A stretch of DNA of 64,000 nt from Opitutaceae bacterium EW11 (GTDB taxonomy: Bacteria; Verrucomicrobiota; Verrucomicrobiia; Opitutales; Opitutaceae), in NCBI GenBank assembly GCA_003054665.1, contig QAYY01000001.1, positions 919,501-983,500 on the forward strand, read 5' to 3'. This document shows positions 35,693 to 44,780 of the stretch, one piece after another; position 1 is the stretch's first letter, and every line of letters starts with the position of its first letter. The notes under the pieces were generated by a model. That model was not told where the DNA came from. It did no database searches and saw nothing but the letters and a program-made list of their open reading frames with translations. Made by a program: the position numbers and the translations under genes.

Positions 35693-38600
35693 GTGCTGCT
35701 TTCCTTTTCCCCGCCGCCGGAACTCCGTCGTGTAGCCACAGGCGTTTTCGCCCGGCTCGTGTTCGTCGCGCTCTGCGGTTTCGCGCTGCCGGGAATGGCG
35801 TTCTCCGCGGAGGAGACGCCCTCGCCTCCGCCGTCGGCCGCGCTCGGCCTGCCGCTGATGCGGACCTATCCGTTTGCCGAGATCGGCGACATTTCTCCCG
35901 GGGTCCAGATGAGCCTCGACTCGCTCGGGCGGCTCGTGCTCGCGCAGGAGCACGCGTATTTGGTGTTCGACGACAAAAACTGGACCGACCAGTACCTCGA
36001 CCGACAAAACGGGGCGAGCCTCTCCGCGGTCCTGCTCGCCCCGGACGGCACGACCTACTACGGCGGCACGAGCTCGTGGGGGACAATTGAATACACCGAT
36101 CGCGGCGAGGTGGTGCCGCACCCGATCCCCTCCGCCGCCGCCCCACCCTGGACCGACGGAAGCCAGTTCTCCCGGCTGATCGCCGATTCGACCGGCGTGT
36201 ATTTCGCCAACGATCTCGGCGCGGTGCATTACGACAAGACGACGGGACGGCAGCAGTATTTCCAGCTGCCCGAGCTGCTCTGCCTGTTCTCGCTCGACGG
36301 CACGACCTACGTCAGCGCGGGCAACCGCGGCACGCTTCGCTTCGACCTCACGACCAACACGCTCCGCCCGGTGAACGAGGGAACCAACGCCCCTCCGTTC
36401 GACGCCGCGGTGCCGTGGAGGGACGGGGAGGTGCTCGGCCGCAGTCTCTGGGGCTCGTTCCTTCTGTTCGACGGCAAGGAATTCAAACCGTGGCCGTGCG
36501 AGATCGAGCCAGCCCTCTGGTCGGGCGTCTCCCGGCTTGTCCGGCTGCCCGGGCAGCGTCTGGCCGTGCTGGTGAAAACGCACGGAATCTACCTCCTCGA
36601 CCACAACGGACGCTCCCTCCTCACGCTCGAAGGCGGAGAGTTCGCGAGCGCCACCGACATCTGCGCCGGCGAGCTCGGCGTCCTGTGGGTCGCAAGCGGC
36701 TCGGGAATCACGAAGGTCCTCTACGACGCGCCGCTCCAGGTCTTCGATCACCGGCTGGGGCTTTCGCTCAACTGGCCGTCGATCGTGATGGACCACGGGC
36801 GCACCCTCGTGCTTTCGGGCGGCACGCTCTACCAGCCGTTGCCGGGGGAGCACTCGGAGCCGACGCGTTTTCGTCCGATCGAAACCAAGCTTCCCAGTGG
36901 CGTCTGGTCCGCCGCCTCGAGCGATCACGGCCTTCTGCTCGGAAACTCGCAAGGCGCCTTCCACCGCGACAACGGCGGACGGATCACGCACGTGCTCGAC
37001 TCCTTCAACCCGCAGCGACTGATCGCGCTGGCGCCCGACACTTGCCTCGCGGTCGGTTCGGAAAAGATCGCCGTGCTGAAGTGGAACGGAGCCACGTGGG
37101 CCGTGGCTGCAGGGCCGAGCCCGGGAATCGGCTTCGCCTCGACCGTGCTGGCTCGGCCCAACGGCAGCACCTGGCTCGAGCTCGGCGTCGGCCGCGTGGG
37201 CCGCGTGCTCTGGCGCGACGGCAAGCTGACCGCGCGCGTCTTCGATTCGTTTCCGTGGAAACACCCGGTCTGGGTCGGCCTCGGGGCGATCGGCTCCGTG
37301 GTGGTGATCACGAACAATCCGACGGAGCACGTCTATTTCGATGAAGCCACCGATCAGTTTGTCGACCGCCCGGATCTGGACCGCCTGCTCGCGATGGGCC
37401 CGTACCGCTCCGTGCGACCGTACCAAACTCCCAACGGCACCATCTGGATGCCGCATGCGCGCGGCGTCTTCCGCCTGATTCCCTCCGCTTCCGGCTACGT
37501 CGTCGACGTCGGGGATCTCGATATCATCCGCGAAACGTATCCGGGACTTCAGATCGCCGGCGACGATACCTGGGTGGCGGGCTTCCGCTTCCTTTCGCGC
37601 ATCGTCCCGAAGGAAAACTACGATTCGGTGCGCCGGCCCAAGCCGCTGCTCATGTCCGTGACCGACTCGCGCTCGCGCCGGCAGCTCTTCCGTGCACTCG
37701 AACCGAACCCCGGCGCGCTGCAGAATATTCCGTATTCGAGCAACAGCCTCAGCTTCCAGTTCTTCTCGGGCACGTTCGCCCGCATCCGGTCCGGGGACTA
37801 TCAGTTCAAGCTCGATCGGGACGCCGAATGGTCGGTGCCGCTGCGCGATTCGAAGATCGCCCTCCCCGGCGTCCGCGAGGGCGCGCACCAGTTGACGGTG
37901 CGGCTCGTGGACAGCACCGGACAGATCGGCGAGCAGACTATCCTGCGCTTCAGCATCGCTCCGCCGCTTTACCGCACGTGGTACGCCTACCTGCTCTACA
38001 TCGCTTCGTCCGTCGGGCTGCTGGCGACGGGCGGCTGGTGGCTCCTCCGTCGCGCAAAACAGCGGAACGCCGATCTCGAGTCGCTCGTGCAGATCCGCAC
38101 CGCGGAACTCCAGGTGGCCGCCGAAGAAGCCCGCCAGGCCGCTAAGGCGAAGAGCCAGTTCCTCGCGAACATGTCGCACGAGATCCGAACGCCGATGAAC
38201 GGCGTGATCGGCATGTCCAACCTGCTCGTCGACACGCCCCTCAACGAGCAGCAGCGGGAGTACACGGAGATCATCCGCCGGAGCAGCGAGTCGCTCCTCA
38301 CGATCATCAACGACATCCTCGACATCTCGAAACTCGAGGCCGGCAAACTCGCGCTCGACTCGACGGATTTCGACCTCCGCGCGGCAGTAGGCGAATCGGT
38401 CGCCATCCTGGCGAATCACGCCGCCACGAAACACCTGAAGATCGACCTGGCCGTTTCGCCCGACGTGCCGTCCGCGCTCCGCGGCGATCCCGGCCGGATC
38501 CGGCAGGTGCTTCTCAATCTCATCGGCAACGCGGTGAAGTTCACGGAAAAGGGCGGCATTTCCGTCCGCGTGCTCGCCGAGCATCTGTCCCCTCCGCAAG

Positions 38601-39295
38601 AGGGCAGGATCGCGCACCTCCGTATCGAGGTGGAAGATACCGGCATCGGCATCCCGGCCGAGGCCGCCGCTCGGCTCTTCCAGGTCTTCAGCCAGGCCGA
38701 CGCCTCGACCACCCGGCGCTTCGGCGGCACCGGCCTCGGCCTCGCCATCTCCCGCCAGATCGTGGAACTGATGGGCGGCAAGATCGGCATGGTCCCGAAG
38801 GAAGGCCACGGGTCGGTCTTCTGGTTCACGCTTTCCCTGCCCGTCGCCGCGACGCCGAACCGTACGCGTCATCCGCTCGCCCAGGCGAAACCCGAGGGCC
38901 AGCGCGAATTGCTCAAGGGCCTGCGCGTGCTCGTCGCCGAGGACAACGCGGTGAATCAGCGCCTGGTCGAAGCCCAGCTCAGCCGGATCGGGTGCAAACT
39001 CCGTTGCGTCGGCAACGGTCTCCAGGCCATCGACGCCCTGCGCGAGGGCGAATACGACGTCGTGCTGATGGACTGCCAGATGCCCGAACTGGACGGCTAC
39101 GAGGCCACCCGCCGCATCCGTGAGTCCGGCCGGACGCAGATTCCAATCATCGCCATGACCGCCCACGCCATGATCGGCGACCGCGAGAAGTGTCTGGAGG
39201 CCGGGATGGACGACTACCTCGCAAAGCCCGTGCGGCTTCCCGATCTCGAAGCCGCCCTCATCCGCGCCGCCGAGAGATCTCTGGCGAAAGAGTGA
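35693..39295 (+). CDS. Propeller-type hybrid histidine kinase (HTCS-like, no HTH)
   Basis: 1200 residues from GTG 35693, with an N-terminal hydrophobic signal. About 700 periplasmic residues form beta-propeller blades (weakly repeated, e.g. [20 protein letters not shown] and [14 protein letters not shown]-like strands). A Y_Y_Y domain follows ([32 protein letters not shown]), then one membrane helix (about 763-783). The kinase has phospho-His829 in [11 protein letters not shown] and an HATPase with [17 protein letters not shown]. The receiver has Asp1127 in [11 protein letters not shown]. The layout is like the hybrid two-component regulators of glycan loci, but it lacks the C-terminal AraC helix-turn-helix that makes those one-protein regulators. 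It stands 288 bp after GH26 and may sense its products. Confidence 0.9.
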   Translation: MLLSFSPPPELRRVATGVFARLVFVALCGFALPGMAFSAEETPSPPPSAALGLPLMRTYPFAEIGDISPGVQMSLDSLGRLVLAQEHAYLVFDDKNWTDQYLDRQNGASLSAVLLAPDGTTYYGGTSSWGTIEYTDRGEVVPHPIPSAAAPPWTDGSQFSRLIADSTGVYFANDLGAVHYDKTTGRQQYFQLPELLCLFSLDGTTYVSAGNRGTLRFDLTTNTLRPVNEGTNAPPFDAAVPWRDGEVLGRSLWGSFLLFDGKEFKPWPCEIEPALWSGVSRLVRLPGQRLAVLVKTHGIYLLDHNGRSLLTLEGGEFASATDICAGELGVLWVASGSGITKVLYDAPLQVFDHRLGLSLNWPSIVMDHGRTLVLSGGTLYQPLPGEHSEPTRFRPIETKLPSGVWSAASSDHGLLLGNSQGAFHRDNGGRITHVLDSFNPQRLIALAPDTCLAVGSEKIAVLKWNGATWAVAAGPSPGIGFASTVLARPNGSTWLELGVGRVGRVLWRDGKLTARVFDSFPWKHPVWVGLGAIGSVVVITNNPTEHVYFDEATDQFVDRPDLDRLLAMGPYRSVRPYQTPNGTIWMPHARGVFRLIPSASGYVVDVGDLDIIRETYPGLQIAGDDTWVAGFRFLSRIVPKENYDSVRRPKPLLMSVTDSRSRRQLFRALEPNPGALQNIPYSSNSLSFQFFSGTFARIRSGDYQFKLDRDAEWSVPLRDSKIALPGVREGAHQLTVRLVDSTGQIGEQTILRFSIAPPLYRTWYAYLLYIASSVGLLATGGWWLLRRAKQRNADLESLVQIRTAELQVAAEEARQAAKAKSQFLANMSHEIRTPMNGVIGMSNLLVDTPLNEQQREYTEIIRRSSESLLTIINDILDISKLEAGKLALDSTDFDLRAAVGESVAILANHAATKHLKIDLAVSPDVPSALRGDPGRIRQVLLNLIGNAVKFTEKGGISVRVLAEHLSPPQEGRIAHLRIEVEDTGIGIPAEAAARLFQVFSQADASTTRRFGGTGLGLAISRQIVELMGGKIGMVPKEGHGSVFWFTLSLPVAATPNRTRHPLAQAKPEGQRELLKGLRVLVAEDNAVNQRLVEAQLSRIGCKLRCVGNGLQAIDALREGEYDVVLMDCQMPELDGYEATRRIRESGRTQIPIIAMTAHAMIGDREKCLEAGMDDYLAKPVRLPDLEAALIRAAERSLAKE

Positions 39296-39302
39296 GCGGA
39301 GG

Positions 39303-39369
39303 CCACGGCTCCGCGGTGGAGAAGTTGGGAATTCGAAGTTGGAAGTTGGTGTTTTGTAGTTGGTAGTCG
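39303..39369 (+). repeat. Hairpin-heptad repeat element, locus 2
   Basis: Begins 7 bp after the kinase stop with an imperfect GC stem (CCACGG with CGGTGG, 39303-39319), then seven 7-bp units, 39321-39369: GAAGTTG, GGAATTC, GAAGTTG, GAAGTTG, GTGTTTT, GTAGTTG, GTAGTCG, then GTG. The middle unit is degenerate but keeps the 7-bp phase. Confidence 0.85.
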
Positions 39370-39522
39370 GTGACGCCCCCTCTCACCACAAGGAGCGCAC
39401 CACACCATCCCTGGAGTGCGGGGCCCTGGCACCGCCTTCGACGGCGTGCCCCGGCTCGCCGCCTCCGATCCCCTCTCACGCTGCGCCTTGCGTCCGTCAG
39501 CGGTCGGGCTCAACCCTGAGGC

Positions 39523-40353
39523 ATGCGCGCCGCCTCGACCACTCGCCATCCGTACGCCGCTCCGCCGGCGGCGTTGCGCGCACACGTCGACCGGATCTGG
39601 TCGTGGCAGAGCACAGCCGACGCGTCCTTGCCTACCCTTCTGCCCGGTACGGGCGCCGAACTCGTCGTCTCGCTCGGAGCTCCGCTTGCGATGGAAGAAG
39701 GAGGGCGGACAACACACCTCCCGGATGTGTTTGTCTTCTGCCTCCGCAGCGGTTTCTGCGCGCTCCGGGCCACGGGTTCGGTCGACCTGATCTCGGTGCG
39801 ATTTCGGGGAAACGGCCTTCGCCATTTCAGTGCCTGGACGATGGCCGACCTCGCCGACCGGCTCACCCCGGGCTCCGTCCTTTTTGGCGCAATCGCCGAC
39901 GACCTCGTTCCGCAACTGCGCACGTTGCCTTCGTTCGAACGGCGAGCCGAGGCACTGGCGAAGTTTCTCGAAGGGCGTCTCGCACGTTTTCTCCGCGACG
40001 ATGCCCGGGAGGACCGCCTCGCCCAGGCCCTCTACTACGGCGAGCCCACCCTGCCGGTGCGTCATCTCGCCTCTGAGCTGGGCACCAGCGTCCGCCAACT
40101 TGAGCGATCGCTCCTCCGAACGAGCGGACTTTCTCCCAAACGCTACCGCCGCATCGCACGGCTTCACCTCACGATGCGCGACCTGCATCTGCGCGGAACC
40201 GCGGACTACCTCGACGCCGCGCTCGCGCGTGGCTTCCACGACCAGGCCCACTTCATTCACGAGTGCCGCGATCTGATCGGGCGAACGCCCCGCCAGATTC
40301 TCACGCCGGCTCAGTTGAAGTCGCATTTCTACAATACGAGTCTCCGAGCGTGA
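39523..40353 (+). CDS. AraC-family transcriptional regulator (DUF6597 N-domain)
   Basis: 276 residues. The N-terminal part (HPYAAPPAALRAHVDRIWSW, LPGTGAELVVSLG and VRFRGNGLRHF) is the DUF6597-type ligand domain seen in many small AraC regulators. The C-terminal part has two helix-turn-helix units: VRHLASELGTSVRQLERSLL and DYLDAALARGFHDQAHFIHE, then FRDLIG-like RDLIGRTPRQI. It sits between the hybrid kinase and the ABM-DUF1805 gene; the latter starts 26 bp after its stop and is probably in the same operon and under its control. Confidence 0.85.
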   Translation: MRAASTTRHPYAAPPAALRAHVDRIWSWQSTADASLPTLLPGTGAELVVSLGAPLAMEEGGRTTHLPDVFVFCLRSGFCALRATGSVDLISVRFRGNGLRHFSAWTMADLADRLTPGSVLFGAIADDLVPQLRTLPSFERRAEALAKFLEGRLARFLRDDAREDRLAQALYYGEPTLPVRHLASELGTSVRQLERSLLRTSGLSPKRYRRIARLHLTMRDLHLRGTADYLDAALARGFHDQAHFIHECRDLIGRTPRQILTPAQLKSHFYNTSLRA

Positions 40354-40379
40354 GATACCCTGGTGCGTCACTCACGCAC

Positions 40380-40964
40380 ATGGCATCCATCATCGCGAAA
40401 CTCACCGCCCGCCCGGGCAAGTCAGCCGCCCTCGAAGCCATTCTTCGGGAGCTTGTCGCCGCCACGGCCAAGGAGCCGGGAGCCGTCGTCTACGACCTGC
40501 TCCGACCCGAAGGACAGGAGAACGTGTTTGTCGTCACGGAGCGGTACGCCTCGGCGGCCGCCCGCGAGAGCCACCTCGCGTCCGAGCATCTCAAAACCGC
40601 TCTGGCGAAAATCGGCGATTGCCTCGCCGGCGCGCCCGATATCCAGCTCCTCGAGCCGCTCACCGGCATCCGCCACGAATCTCGGACGGAAAACGGCAAA
40701 CCCGTCCACGTCGCAGTGCTGCCGATCGGGCCCGTCAATCTGGTCTACGCCCAAACGCCGAACGGCCTTCTGGCCTGCGGTGCGCTGGATCCCGCCGCGC
40801 TCGAGCGTTTCGGCATCGCCGCCGCGCGTGTGAAACCGGCAGGCGCTTCGGTCGCGAACTATCAGGACCTGCTCGCCGGAAGCGTTCGCGAGGCCAACGC
40901 CCCCGCGCAAGCCCGCGGTATCCGCGTTGGCATGACGGGAGAGGAAGCGCTGAAGCGGCTGTAG
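40380..40964 (+). CDS. ABM antibiotic/quinol monooxygenase fused to DUF1805 (YunC-like)
   Basis: 194 residues in two domains. Residues 1-95 are an ABM ferredoxin-like fold (ASIIAKLTARPGKSAALEAI, ATAKEPGAVVYDLLRP, NVFVVTERYASAAARESHLA), as in YgiN-type quinol monooxygenases, normally a stand-alone protein of about 100 residues. Residues 105-194 (KPVHVAVLPIGPVNLVYAQT, GLLACGALDPAALERFGIAA and a final RGIRVGMTGEEALKRL) have the shape of DUF1805/YunC, a small protein of unknown role. The frame is open without a break and the linker is about 15 residues, so it reads as a true fusion. Tandem with the AraC gene. Confidence 0.75.
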   Translation: MASIIAKLTARPGKSAALEAILRELVAATAKEPGAVVYDLLRPEGQENVFVVTERYASAAARESHLASEHLKTALAKIGDCLAGAPDIQLLEPLTGIRHESRTENGKPVHVAVLPIGPVNLVYAQTPNGLLACGALDPAALERFGIAAARVKPAGASVANYQDLLAGSVREANAPAQARGIRVGMTGEEALKRL

Positions 40965-40968
40965 CGGG

Positions 40969-41042
40969 CCGCGCCTGCGGCGCGGGGAAGTTGGAAGTTC
41001 GAAGTTGGTAGTTAGTAGTTGGTAGTTAGTAGTTGGTAGTTG
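40969..41042 (+). repeat. Hairpin-heptad repeat element, locus 3
   Basis: Begins 4 bp after the ABM gene stop: perfect stem CCGCGCC-TGC-GGCGCGG (40969-40985), one G, then eight exact 7-bp units (40987-41042): GAAGTTG, GAAGTTC, GAAGTTG, GTAGTTA, GTAGTTG, GTAGTTA, GTAGTTG, GTAGTTG, closed by GTG. Confidence 0.9.
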
Positions 41043-41102
41043 GTGACCGCACGGAAGATCCCGTGACACCACTCGCATCGCACTGCGGCGTTTGCTGGAC
41101 AC

Positions 41103-41153
41103 CAATTTCCAACTTCCAACTTCCAACTTCTCCGCGCCCCGTCCGGGGCGCGG
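41103..41153 (-). repeat. Hairpin-heptad repeat element, locus 4
   Basis: Reverse orientation, facing locus 3. Read on the minus strand: perfect 9-bp stem CCGCGCCCC/GGGGCGCGG (loop GGAC) at 41153-41132, beginning 3 bp after the metalloprotease stop codon, then four units: GAAGTTG three times and GAAATTG (41130-41103), closed by GTG. Confidence 0.9.
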
Positions 41154-41156
41154 TCA

Positions 41157-43166
41157 TCACCAATAAATCCCGATCGTCACGGGCAGGTGGCCCACCTTCG
41201 TGGCGTTGGCGGCCCAGACTTCGACGTAATAGTTGCCCGCCGACGTCGGTGTGCCGGAAAGGAAGCCGGTCTTTTTGTCGAAGGAAACGCCGGGAGGCAG
41301 CGCACCGGTCACGGCGTACTGGTACACGCCGCCTGTCGCCGCGATCTGGTACGAGAACGGCACGCCCACGTTGCCGTTCGCCCGGTTCGAACTGGTGATC
41401 GAGGGCGTGGGGTCCTGCGCCGGCGGCGGAGGCGGGGGCTGCGGCCCCGAGACCGGAATCGTTCCCGTCAGCGTGTAGGCGCCGAGGCTGCCGTAGTTGC
41501 TGTAGCCGTCGGTCAGCGGATTCCCGTGTCCGACTCCCTGCACGACGGTGTAGTACGTTCCCGCGGCGAGGCTGATCGAGAGCGAGGCGTTGAAGGTCTG
41601 GTCGGGGCTCGACTGCATCACCACGTTTCCAGCGGAGTCGAAAACCTGGAGCTGGACGTCGAGGTTCGGCCGGACAGGCGCGGGGTTCGCCGTCAGCGTC
41701 AACGTTCCGCCTCCGGTGGTGAACCGAAACCAGTCCGCACGTCCTGTCTGGGCGATGACACCCGCTTGATTCAGCGCGCCGCCGGACACGCTCGTGGCGC
41801 TCGCGGCATTCCCGCCCACGCCGTCGGACACGAAACCAAATCCGTTGGTCGTGTTGCCGATGATCGCAACGTCGTCCTCGTGGTTGTTGGCGTTGGCGTA
41901 CTCTCCCTTGCTCCACTGGGTGATCGCGACGCCGTACGCGGCGCCCATGATCGGCGCCCAGCTGGTCGCGCCAGAACCCTGGCCGCGATAGTATTCTTCC
42001 GCCGGAGACGTCCGCCCGTCGTGCGAGAGACCAAAGGTGTGGCCGGCTTCGTGGGAGATCGCCTCCGCCACGCCTTCCACGCTCTGGTTGAAGACCCAGG
42101 CGGGAATCGTGCTGGAAAAGATGCGCGTCCCCGCCTGGGCGAAACTGTTGACGTACGCCACGCCGCCGGACCCCGGCGATGCGGTGTCGGTCGGCGTGAC
42201 GATCACGCGGATACGCCGACCGACGGGCGCGTTATTGTAGCGCGAGACGTCGGTCGTCACGTCGATGTTGAACGGCGCGTAGTCCTCCTTCACGCGCTTC
42301 CACACCTGCGCGATTTCGTCGGAGGTGAGTGGGGAGGCCTGCGCGGCAATCGTCGCTCCTTTGGCCCAGGCCGGATCGGAGACGACTTCGCCGTCGAAAT
42401 CCATGTACAACACCGCCGTCGCCGCAGGCCGGCTGCTCAAAACGGGCACCGCCGCGCTGGAGGTCGAGGCAGCGGGCTGCGCCGCCGGGGCCTGCTGCGT
42501 TCTCCCATCGCCCGGCATCGGAAAACATACCACGTCGGAAAGCCGCTTCTCGCTCAGCACGAGCCGGCCGTCCGCACCGGGAGCGAGTTCGTAGGCAAGG
42601 TTGTCGTCGGGCAGCTGCACGAGCGCAGCCAAGTCCAGCCCGTTGGTGCCGAGGGTGAAAGAGCCTCTCTGTCCGCCGGTGAGTTCTCCGCCCGCGCGAA
42701 TCCAGCCGGTGCTGTCGGGTTGCACAAGATTGACGCGCCCGCGGACGGAATCGCCTCCGAGCAACGGCAGCGTGACCTCCTGTCCGGCCTTCAAATCTTC
42801 GATGGCTGCCACCGATAATCCGTCGATCACGGCCCTGCGTCCGCGCCTCGCCTCCTCCGGGGCCGCCGGATCCGTCGCGACCCTCGTATCCAGCTTCGTG
42901 CCCTGCGTCACCGCGGGTGGTTTCCAGAGTGCCGGGGCCTTCGCGGACGACCCGCCTTCGCCGGCGCTCGCCCCCGGCGAAGGAGCGGCGGTGGCCGTTT
43001 CCGCTGCAGCTGAGCGAGCCGTCGGTGCACCGGGTGCCGAAGAGGGAGCGGCCGTGCCGGAGCCATGCGGTTGCGCCTGGGCGCGCCACGCGAGCAGGCC
43101 TCCGAGAGAACCGAGGATCATCAACGCGGCGGCCGCCCGCAGCTTCGTGTTTCGTACAATCGACAT
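41157..43166 (-). CDS. Exported metzincin zinc protease with putative Ig domain
   Basis: 669 residues with a signal peptide (AAALMILGSLGGLLAWRAQA). Residues 30-100 are a low-complexity Ala/Pro/Ser stretch; a prodomain-like part follows. The catalytic zinc site is HEAGHTFGLSH (His372, His376 and His382, Glu373 as base), the extended metzincin motif, with a later IMGAAYG that could be the Met-turn. About 170 residues of jelly-roll (pre-peptidase C-terminal-like: ADWFRFTTGGGTLTLTANPA) follow, then a Pro spacer and an Ig-like putative-Ig domain (GALPPGVSFDKKTGFLSGTP). It is probably secreted; no PEP-CTERM tail. Confidence 0.87.
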   Translation of the reverse strand: MSIVRNTKLRAAAALMILGSLGGLLAWRAQAQPHGSGTAAPSSAPGAPTARSAAAETATAAPSPGASAGEGGSSAKAPALWKPPAVTQGTKLDTRVATDPAAPEEARRGRRAVIDGLSVAAIEDLKAGQEVTLPLLGGDSVRGRVNLVQPDSTGWIRAGGELTGGQRGSFTLGTNGLDLAALVQLPDDNLAYELAPGADGRLVLSEKRLSDVVCFPMPGDGRTQQAPAAQPAASTSSAAVPVLSSRPAATAVLYMDFDGEVVSDPAWAKGATIAAQASPLTSDEIAQVWKRVKEDYAPFNIDVTTDVSRYNNAPVGRRIRVIVTPTDTASPGSGGVAYVNSFAQAGTRIFSSTIPAWVFNQSVEGVAEAISHEAGHTFGLSHDGRTSPAEEYYRGQGSGATSWAPIMGAAYGVAITQWSKGEYANANNHEDDVAIIGNTTNGFGFVSDGVGGNAASATSVSGGALNQAGVIAQTGRADWFRFTTGGGTLTLTANPAPVRPNLDVQLQVFDSAGNVVMQSSPDQTFNASLSISLAAGTYYTVVQGVGHGNPLTDGYSNYGSLGAYTLTGTIPVSGPQPPPPPPAQDPTPSITSSNRANGNVGVPFSYQIAATGGVYQYAVTGALPPGVSFDKKTGFLSGTPTSAGNYYVEVWAANATKVGHLPVTIGIYW

Positions 43167-43561
43167 CGCGATAGTGGGTTTGAATTGTGGGATTCGTCGG
43201 TGGAGCGGCAGACCCGGCGCGGAAACAAGCCTGTCGCAGAAAACTAACTACCGCTGTCTGCCCGCGAGGTGAGCGCGCAAACGCAGTCGGCCTGCCGCCG
43301 AACGCGCCACCGGATTTCATCGGCCGTAGCGAACGGCAGGGGAAGGGCTCCACGCGGCAGCGGGTATGGGAAAAAACGCCAGGCATGGCACAGCACGCCC
43401 GCGGCGCGCGGACCGGACAGAACGCCCCATGGGTTGTTCCTGAAATGCCGCAGTACACACCGGGGAATTTCCGCGCAGCGTCCATCGGGCCGGGCGCGGG
43501 CGCGCTCCCTGCGACGCGGGGCGCAAATCCGCCGCTCGCGCCGGCCGGAAGGTTGCGCTCC
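43167..43561. other. Intergenic region, no gene recognised
   Basis: 395 bp between two same-strand genes. Around 43496-43517 a fragment (TCCCTGCGACG preceded by GCGCGC) resembles the end of the REP-like repeat and may be a worn copy. Otherwise nothing supported. Confidence 0.4.
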
Positions 43562-44338
43562 TCAGCCGCTCCGGCCGTTGAGATACTGGCTGTAGAGGAG
43601 ACGCAGTATCAGAATTGCCACGACGCCCAAGAACACCGGCCGGACAAAGCGGGCGCCCCGCGTGACCGCCAAATGCGCGCCGATCCGCGAGCCGACAAGC
43701 TGCCCCGCGCCCATCACGAGACCCGCTTTGTAGTGGACCGAACCGGCGAGCAGGAAAAGCGCGAGCGAGCCGAGGTTGCTTGTCGCGTTCATCACTTTCG
43801 TCGTGGCGGTCGCCTTGAGGAAATTGAAACCCATCACGGCGATCAGCAGCACGGTCCAGAAGGAGCCCGTACCAGGCCCCAGAAACCCGTCGTAGAAGCC
43901 GAGTGCCAATCCCGCGGGAATGAAGAAGCCGGCGATGGAAAGCCGGGGCGGATGATCCCCGTGGCCGGCGGTCGGACGCGCCGCGGTGTAGACGAAAAGC
44001 AGGACGAGCAGCCAGGGAATCACCCGCTGCAGCACCGCGGCGTCGAGCTTCTGCACCGCGAGCGCGCCGAAAACCGAGCCGACGAGCGTGAAAAGGATGC
44101 CGAGGCCGCAGGTCCGCACGTCCACCAAGCCCGCCCTTGAATAATGCCAGGCGGCGCTCGTGCTTCCGAAGCTAGCCTGCAGTTTGTTCGTGCCGAGGGC
44201 GATCTGCGGAGGGAGGCCGAGGTTGAGAAGTACAGGGACGGTGATCAGCCCCCCGCCGCCCGCGATGGCGTCGACGCCGCCGGCGATCAGCGCGACGGCG
44301 AACAAAGCCGGATACATCCACCACTCGGCGAGGAGCAT
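43562..44338 (-). CDS. TSUP-family sulfite/organosulfur exporter-like permease
   Basis: 258 residues from ATG 44338 (MLLAEWWMYPALFAVALIAG), about eight membrane helices. TauE/SafE family: GGVDAIAGGGGLITVPVLLN with GTNKLQASFGSTSAAWHY, and the mirrored second half GFYDGFLGPGTGSFWTVLLI with TTKVMNATSNLGSLALF. It is close to YfcA-type permeases, which move small organic or sulfur anions out of the cell; the substrate is not shown. It is a lone gene. Confidence 0.87.
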   Translation of the reverse strand: MLLAEWWMYPALFAVALIAGGVDAIAGGGGLITVPVLLNLGLPPQIALGTNKLQASFGSTSAAWHYSRAGLVDVRTCGLGILFTLVGSVFGALAVQKLDAAVLQRVIPWLLVLLFVYTAARPTAGHGDHPPRLSIAGFFIPAGLALGFYDGFLGPGTGSFWTVLLIAVMGFNFLKATATTKVMNATSNLGSLALFLLAGSVHYKAGLVMGAGQLVGSRIGAHLAVTRGARFVRPVFLGVVAILILRLLYSQYLNGRSG

Positions 44339-44482
44339 GCGGCACCTTGCGCAGGCGGGCGGGAGGCGTCCAGACAACTGCGCGTGCGCCTCGAATTCCG
44401 GGAAATCGGTGTAACTTGTCCGAATCCGGTGTGTTCATCCGTCATACAGGAGACCGCAGCTCACGACCCAATCGCCTTTGCC

Positions 44483-44731
44483 ATGCCCACCACCGCCACC
44501 CGTCTTCCCAACCACTCCACAATCTCCGAATGGCTCCGCGGGGGAGCCTTTGTTTGCGGTGAGCGGGCGGCCGCGCCTGAGACCGAGCTGCGCGAGCAAC
44601 TTCGCGCCTTGCACGACTCCATGATCGAGCGCTCCTTCGTGCTCGATCGCCGCGGCCACGCCGACGCGTCCGACGAACTCAACCGGTTCGCCGAAGAACT
44701 CCGCCAGCTGCTCGATGGCGTCGAGAGCTGA
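44483..44731 (+). CDS. Small conserved-looking protein, unknown function
   Basis: 82 residues: MPTTATRLPNHSTISEWLRG, a CGERAAAPETELREQLRALHD helix and a second helix ELNRFAEELRQLLDGVES. Highly charged, soluble, two or three helices. It ends 49 bp before the probable start of the BNR gene; if that gene started at 44715 the two would overlap by 17 bp. No domain is recognised; coding is supported by good codon bias. Confidence 0.5.
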   Translation: MPTTATRLPNHSTISEWLRGGAFVCGERAAAPETELREQLRALHDSMIERSFVLDRRGHADASDELNRFAEELRQLLDGVES

Positions 44732-44780
44732 CGTCGAAACCGCTCTGGCCCTGCCGAAGAAAGCGGACCAACGTCGGCGA

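Noticed and set aside
35690-39166. 1158-codon minus-strand frame
   Set aside because: Antisense to the hybrid kinase; composition rich in Arg, His and Glu as expected from the complement of high-GC coding DNA.
40987-41042. Heptad array as a CRISPR array
   Set aside because: Units are 7 bp with no spacers and no cas genes are near.
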